Assembly (NCBI GenBank): GCA_902826245.1
Contig: CADEEA010000027.1
Span: 1-42,209, forward strand
Direction: 5' to 3'
Source: an uncultured Alphaproteobacteria bacterium
GTDB taxonomy: Bacteria; Pseudomonadota; Alphaproteobacteria; Caulobacterales; Aquidulcibacteraceae
DNA: 42,209 bases
In this document: positions 39,584-42,209 of the stretch, piece after piece
Layout of the letters: the number at the start of each line of letters is the position of its first letter
Numbering within the stretch: the first letter of the stretch is position 1
Made by a program: the position numbers and the translations under genes
Notes under the pieces: model-generated
Told to the model about the DNA's origin: nothing
The model's input: only the letters and a program-made list of their open reading frames with translations
Database searches by the model: none

Positions 39584-39615
39584 CCCCGGATGAATGCGCA
39601 GCATTCAGTCCGGGG
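39584..39615. repeat. Hairpin after the peptidase gene
   Basis: CCCCGGATGAATGC pairs with GCATTCAGTCCGGGG, with one unpaired G, around a 3-base loop. It starts 24 bases after the peptidase stop, so it could end that transcript, but no U-run follows. The sequence looks like a common dispersed palindrome. Confidence 0.65.
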
Positions 39616-39751
39616 CCCATAATCACGAACCGATTGGGTTTATAGGTCCCGGACTTCGCCGGAGTTCACGCTCGGGCCGGCTGAAGGGCGGACCCGGGGG
39701 GGCAAATCCGGGACTGGGTGCTGAGGTAATTCAACCTGAAGAGAACGCGCT

Positions 39752-39829
39752 CTAGTGTCCCGGATTTGAAGTTCGCACAGTCATTTGGATCGCGCGCGAT
39801 GCGAACTTCAAATCCATCAGGGACACTAG
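39752..39829. repeat. Long palindromic element A
   Basis: The outer arms CTAGTGTCCC/GGGACACTAG and inner arms GATTTGAAGTTCGCA/TGCGAACTTCAAATC form a stem of about 25 bp around a 22-base loop. CATCA on the right side opposite one G on the left makes an asymmetric bulge. Confidence 0.85.
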
Positions 39830-39842
39830 AATCAATAGGTTA

Positions 39843-39917
39843 TAGTGTGGCTGATGAATCTGAAATTCGCTCAGCGCTTGCCATCATGATCTTGCGAATT
39901 TCAGATTCGCCACACTA
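39843..39917. repeat. Long palindromic element B (inverted copy of A's family)
   Basis: The arms TAGTGTGGC/GCCACACTA and AATCTGAAATTCGC/GCGAATTTCAGATT form the same stem, with the TGATG bulge on the left side, around a 23-base loop. It is 13 bases from element A and in opposite orientation. Its stem differs from A's at several positions, and both strands change together. Confidence 0.85.
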
Positions 39918-40000
39918 GCGTGCGCACTGAAACTCACCCCCCATGACCAACTACGGTGAGCGGAGACATCGCCGCCGTGGAGTAAGCAGCAGGAGGCCAC

Positions 40001-40022
40001 GTCAGCCTAAGCTTGTCGAAGG
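40001..40022 (+). repeat. Dispersed 22-base intergenic repeat, copy 2
   Basis: GTCAGCCTAAGCTTGTCGAAGG matches the copy at 21124-21145 (opposite strand) at 19 of 22 positions. Confidence 0.6.
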
Positions 40023-40070
40023 CCGCAGAGGTGTTGGAACGCGTCGCGAGACAGACTCAAGGGCAGCCCA

Positions 40071-40841
40071 TCAAATCCCCGCGTACCATTCGTAGCCGGT
40101 GCGGTCCTCCCAATAGCCGCCCTTGCCGCCGCGTATGTTGGCAAAACTCTCCACCGCTTCGATGCGCATGATGTACTTTGCTTGCTTATAGCCGAGCTGG
40201 CGCTCCACCCGCAGCCGAATGGGCGCGCCGTTCTCGATCGGCAAAGGCTCGTCGTTGAGTTCGTAAGCGAGGATGGTCTGCTCGTGATAGGCGTCGATCA
40301 GGTCGATGCTTTCGTAGTAGAGCGGCCTGGCTGGGTTATCTTCGGTATTGTCGGCGCAATAGAACACGAGATAGCGCGCTTCCAGTTTCAATTGCGCGCG
40401 ATCGATCAACGGGCCGAGCCTCGCGCCGGTCCATTTGCCGATGGCGCTCCAGCCCTCGACGCAATCGTGACGCGTGATCTGCGTGCGCGCGGAGGCGGCC
40501 CGGATTTCCTCGAGCGAGAGTTCGTATGGATTTTCGACCAGGCCGCCGATCTGCAGCCGCCAATCCCTGAACCCGTTGGCCGCAAGCGCGCGATAGGCTG
40601 GGTCCAGAGGGTTCTTGGAACCGTTGGCGCGAAATTTCGGCGCGATGTCGCTACTCGAATATTCCCGCGCCAGCGTACGCCGGTTCATGAACAGACGCTG
40701 CACGCTCATGCTCAGGCTTTCGCCAAGCCTCAATCCATTGCGCACCGTCGGCGCGCGGGTGACGGAATCGCATGCGCCAACCGCAAGCGCCCCGGCCCCG
40801 GCGAACGCGCGTGCAAACCAATTGCGTCGATTCAGGTCCAT
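40071..40841 (-). CDS. Exported molybdopterin oxidoreductase (sulfite oxidase/MsrP family)
   Basis: This 256 aa oxidoreductase has the molybdopterin-binding fold of the sulfite oxidase superfamily. The molybdenum ligand is Cys127 in TRHDCVEGWSAIGKWTG, followed by RYLVFYCAD and GAPIRLRVERQLGYKQAKYI. The N-terminus combines a twin-arginine-type start (NRRNWFARAF) with a possible lipobox (AVGAC, Cys24), suggesting export by Tat after cofactor loading. The ATG overlaps the cytochrome b561 stop as TGATG. Together they form a membrane redox pair, analogous to but not the same as MsrPQ. The substrate could be a sulfoxide or another oxo-acceptor and is not known. Confidence 0.9.
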   Translation of the reverse strand: MDLNRRNWFARAFAGAGALAVGACDSVTRAPTVRNGLRLGESLSMSVQRLFMNRRTLAREYSSSDIAPKFRANGSKNPLDPAYRALAANGFRDWRLQIGGLVENPYELSLEEIRAASARTQITRHDCVEGWSAIGKWTGARLGPLIDRAQLKLEARYLVFYCADNTEDNPARPLYYESIDLIDAYHEQTILAYELNDEPLPIENGAPIRLRVERQLGYKQAKYIMRIEAVESFANIRGGKGGYWEDRTGYEWYAGI

Positions 40842-41599
40842 CACGAGGCCTCCGCTGGCGTTGCCTTTGGCGCATCGACCGGGGCATCCGGCGCCCGCTC
40901 CACGACGTAACGCCCAGTAATCATCGACACGATGTTGTTCTTGAACCCCGACACGATCACCAGCGTAACATGAACGAATATGAACAACACGATTGCAACC
41001 GCACACAGGAAGTGAACGGTGCGCGCCGATTGTCTTCCGCCGAAGAAATCCAGCACCCAAGGTGCGATCGCGTCGAAGGCGGGCGACATCGCCAACCCCG
41101 ACAACACCACAAGCGGCAGCAATCCGAAAATGATGGCCAGATAGGTAAGCTGCTGGATCACATTGTAGCGGCGCTCGTGCGGAAAGTGGAACTTTGCGTG
41201 TTCCTTGGCCACTTCAACGATGGCGCCCCATTCGGCGCGCGTGGGCACAAGGTCGCGCGCGAAATGCTTGCGCCAGATTCCGTAGCCCAGATACGCCGCG
41301 CCATTGATCACCAGCACCCAGGCGAAGAAGAAGTGATAATTGCGCCCGGTCGCCAGATCCCGCATCGTAGGCAATGTCGGCAGGTGCTGCAGCCAAGTGG
41401 ACACGCGCAGCCACGGGTCGGCGAAATCGGATTGGCTGCCCCAATAGAGCGCGGGGTGAGCCTTAAGAATGTTAAGCCCGCTCAGGATCAGCACGAATAC
41501 GCACAGCGCGTTGATCCAGTGCGTGACCCGCACAAGCCCCGCGTGCCGATATACCGAAATACGGCCTCCCGGCGCTGGGATGTCGTCGTGCGTGCGCAT
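40841..41599 (-). CDS. Cytochrome b561-type membrane haem protein
   Basis: This 252 aa inner-membrane cytochrome has four core helices with paired histidines for two b haems: RHAGLVRVTHWINALC near 19-34, NYHFFFAW near 88, and VHFLCAVAIVLFIFVHVTLVI near 200-220. It belongs to the bacterial cytochrome b561/hydrogenase-cytochrome-b group (PF01292 type). The start is the Met with AGGGGAG upstream; an open frame extends further but lacks this. It should pass quinol electrons to the molybdopterin protein encoded immediately downstream, whose start overlaps its stop. Confidence 0.92.
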   Translation of the reverse strand: MRTHDDIPAPGGRISVYRHAGLVRVTHWINALCVFVLILSGLNILKAHPALYWGSQSDFADPWLRVSTWLQHLPTLPTMRDLATGRNYHFFFAWVLVINGAAYLGYGIWRKHFARDLVPTRAEWGAIVEVAKEHAKFHFPHERRYNVIQQLTYLAIIFGLLPLVVLSGLAMSPAFDAIAPWVLDFFGGRQSARTVHFLCAVAIVLFIFVHVTLVIVSGFKNNIVSMITGRYVVERAPDAPVDAPKATPAEAS

Positions 41600-41690
41600 G
41601 TCTGCTCCCCTGACGGAGTTCCCTAGGCGCTTACGTCCCGACGGGGAAGGAGGTTGCACCCGGTCGGGCGAAACCCTGGCGCAAACGGGC

Positions 41691-42209
41691 TCAGACCCCG
41701 CCCGCCACAGGCACAAGCGCTCCGGTCACAGCGCGGGCTTCCTCACTCGCCAGGAACAGGATCACGGCCGCCAGATCGCGGGGCGCGACCCATTTGGAGA
41801 AGTCAGCGCCGGGCATGTCGGCGCGATTGGCGGGCGTGTCGATGATGGAAGGCAGCACCGCGTTCACGCCGACCACGCCTTTGTGTTCTTCGGCCAGGCT
41901 TTCGGTCAATTTCAGCACGCCGGCTTTCGAGGCCGCATAGGCGCCCATGCCGGCGCCGGCTTTCATCGCTCCCAGCGCGCCGACATTGACGATGCGACCG
42001 CGGCTCTCGATCAGGTGCGGCAGCGCCGCTTTGCACGCCGTGGCGGCGGTTTTCAGATTGATGCGATAGAGCGCGTCCCACGCATCGAGATCGCCATCGG
42101 CCAATGTCTGCCAGCGAAAACCGCCGGCTATGTTGAGCAGGGCGTCAAGGCGGCCAGTCTTTGCTTTGATCTGGTCCATCGCCGCGCGCGCAGCGGCAAG
42201 GTCAGTCAG
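41691..42209 (-). CDS. Short-chain dehydrogenase/reductase, N-terminus outside the window
   Basis: This partial SDR (172 aa visible) is missing about the first 70 residues, including the nucleotide-binding glycine motif, because the gene runs past the right edge. Visible are the LDALLNIAGG strand (NNAG equivalent) and the active-site YAASK. The NVGALGAMKAGAGMGAYAASK stretch has Ala or Leu where the catalytic Ser normally stands 12-13 residues before Tyr. The C-terminal NAVLPSIIDTPANR and a closing VTGALVPVAGG are typical. It should be an NAD(P)-dependent oxidoreductase, or a degenerate relative of one. Substrate unknown. Confidence 0.88.
   Translation of the reverse strand: MTDLAAARAAMDQIKAKTGRLDALLNIAGGFRWQTLADGDLDAWDALYRINLKTAATACKAALPHLIESRGRIVNVGALGAMKAGAGMGAYAASKAGVLKLTESLAEEHKGVVGVNAVLPSIIDTPANRADMPGADFSKWVAPRDLAAVILFLASEEARAVTGALVPVAGGV

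Larger units (their letters stand above)
39560..40070. other. Repeat-rich intergenic region
   Basis: No gene is visible between the peptidase and the converging molybdopterin enzyme. The stretch holds at least four palindromic or dispersed elements: a hairpin right after the peptidase stop, a GC-rich palindromic segment (about 39616-39720), two related long hairpins and a 22-base dispersed repeat. Frames crossing it are short and unrecognisable. Confidence 0.7.

Overview
The window looks like a chromosomal segment of a GC-rich alphaproteobacterium. The evidence is the GTTC-N7-GTTC LexA boxes between ssb and the uvrA-side operon, an FNR/FixK-type box, alphaproteobacterial-looking core genes (gyrA, coaD, queA, dapF, uvrA) and typical dispersed intergenic palindromes. 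A member of the Hyphomonadaceae/Caulobacterales is my best guess, but that is an inference from gene flavour, not a placement.

Layout. The left edge holds the 3' part of a tRNA-Thr(GGT), then a leftward two-component pair (OmpR-type regulator followed by its histidine kinase), a truncated IS3-type orfA and a methyltransferase with a regulatory domain. The most distinctive block is at 4.2-14.8 kb. It is a leftward cluster of three genes: a 2.4 kDa-residue-scale (about 2,394 aa) secreted animal-type haem peroxidase with RTX calcium-binding repeats, a periplasmic multicopper oxidase, and a SCO1-type copper chaperone fused to a cytochrome c domain. The peroxidase resembles the MopA class implicated in bacterial Mn(II) oxidation, so the block is a candidate Mn(II)- or phenolic-oxidation locus. 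Upstream of it is a roughly 460-base control region with a 12-base-period direct repeat and an FNR/FixK-like site.

From 15.3 to 29.7 kb the genes are mostly housekeeping: a lipoprotein hydrolase, an Fe-S uracil-DNA-glycosylase-like protein, an acyl-CoA dehydrogenase, a hot-dog thioesterase, a CHAD protein, queA, two cyclophilins behind coaD, and gyrA translationally coupled to dinD. A lipoprotein Cu/Zn superoxide dismutase, a secreted protein of unknown function and a DUF4253 protein follow. GyrA carries Leu and Glu at the positions equivalent to E. coli Ser83 and Asp87.

From 29.8 to 35.1 kb is a DNA-damage module. ssb and a rightward operon ending in uvrA diverge from a region holding two LexA boxes, one overlapping a good ssb -10 element. 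Four reading frames (a DUF4160 gene broken by a 14-base tandem duplication, DUF2442, a YgiD-type dioxygenase and a small membrane protein) lie between that region and uvrA, closely spaced or overlapping.

The right part (35.1-42.2 kb) has a six-helix membrane protein, a small lipoprotein and dapF, a lipoprotein prolyl oligopeptidase, an intergenic stretch packed with palindromic repeats (two are the same family in opposite orientation with compensated stem changes), a molybdopterin oxidoreductase with its cytochrome b561 partner, and the start-truncated end of a short-chain dehydrogenase.
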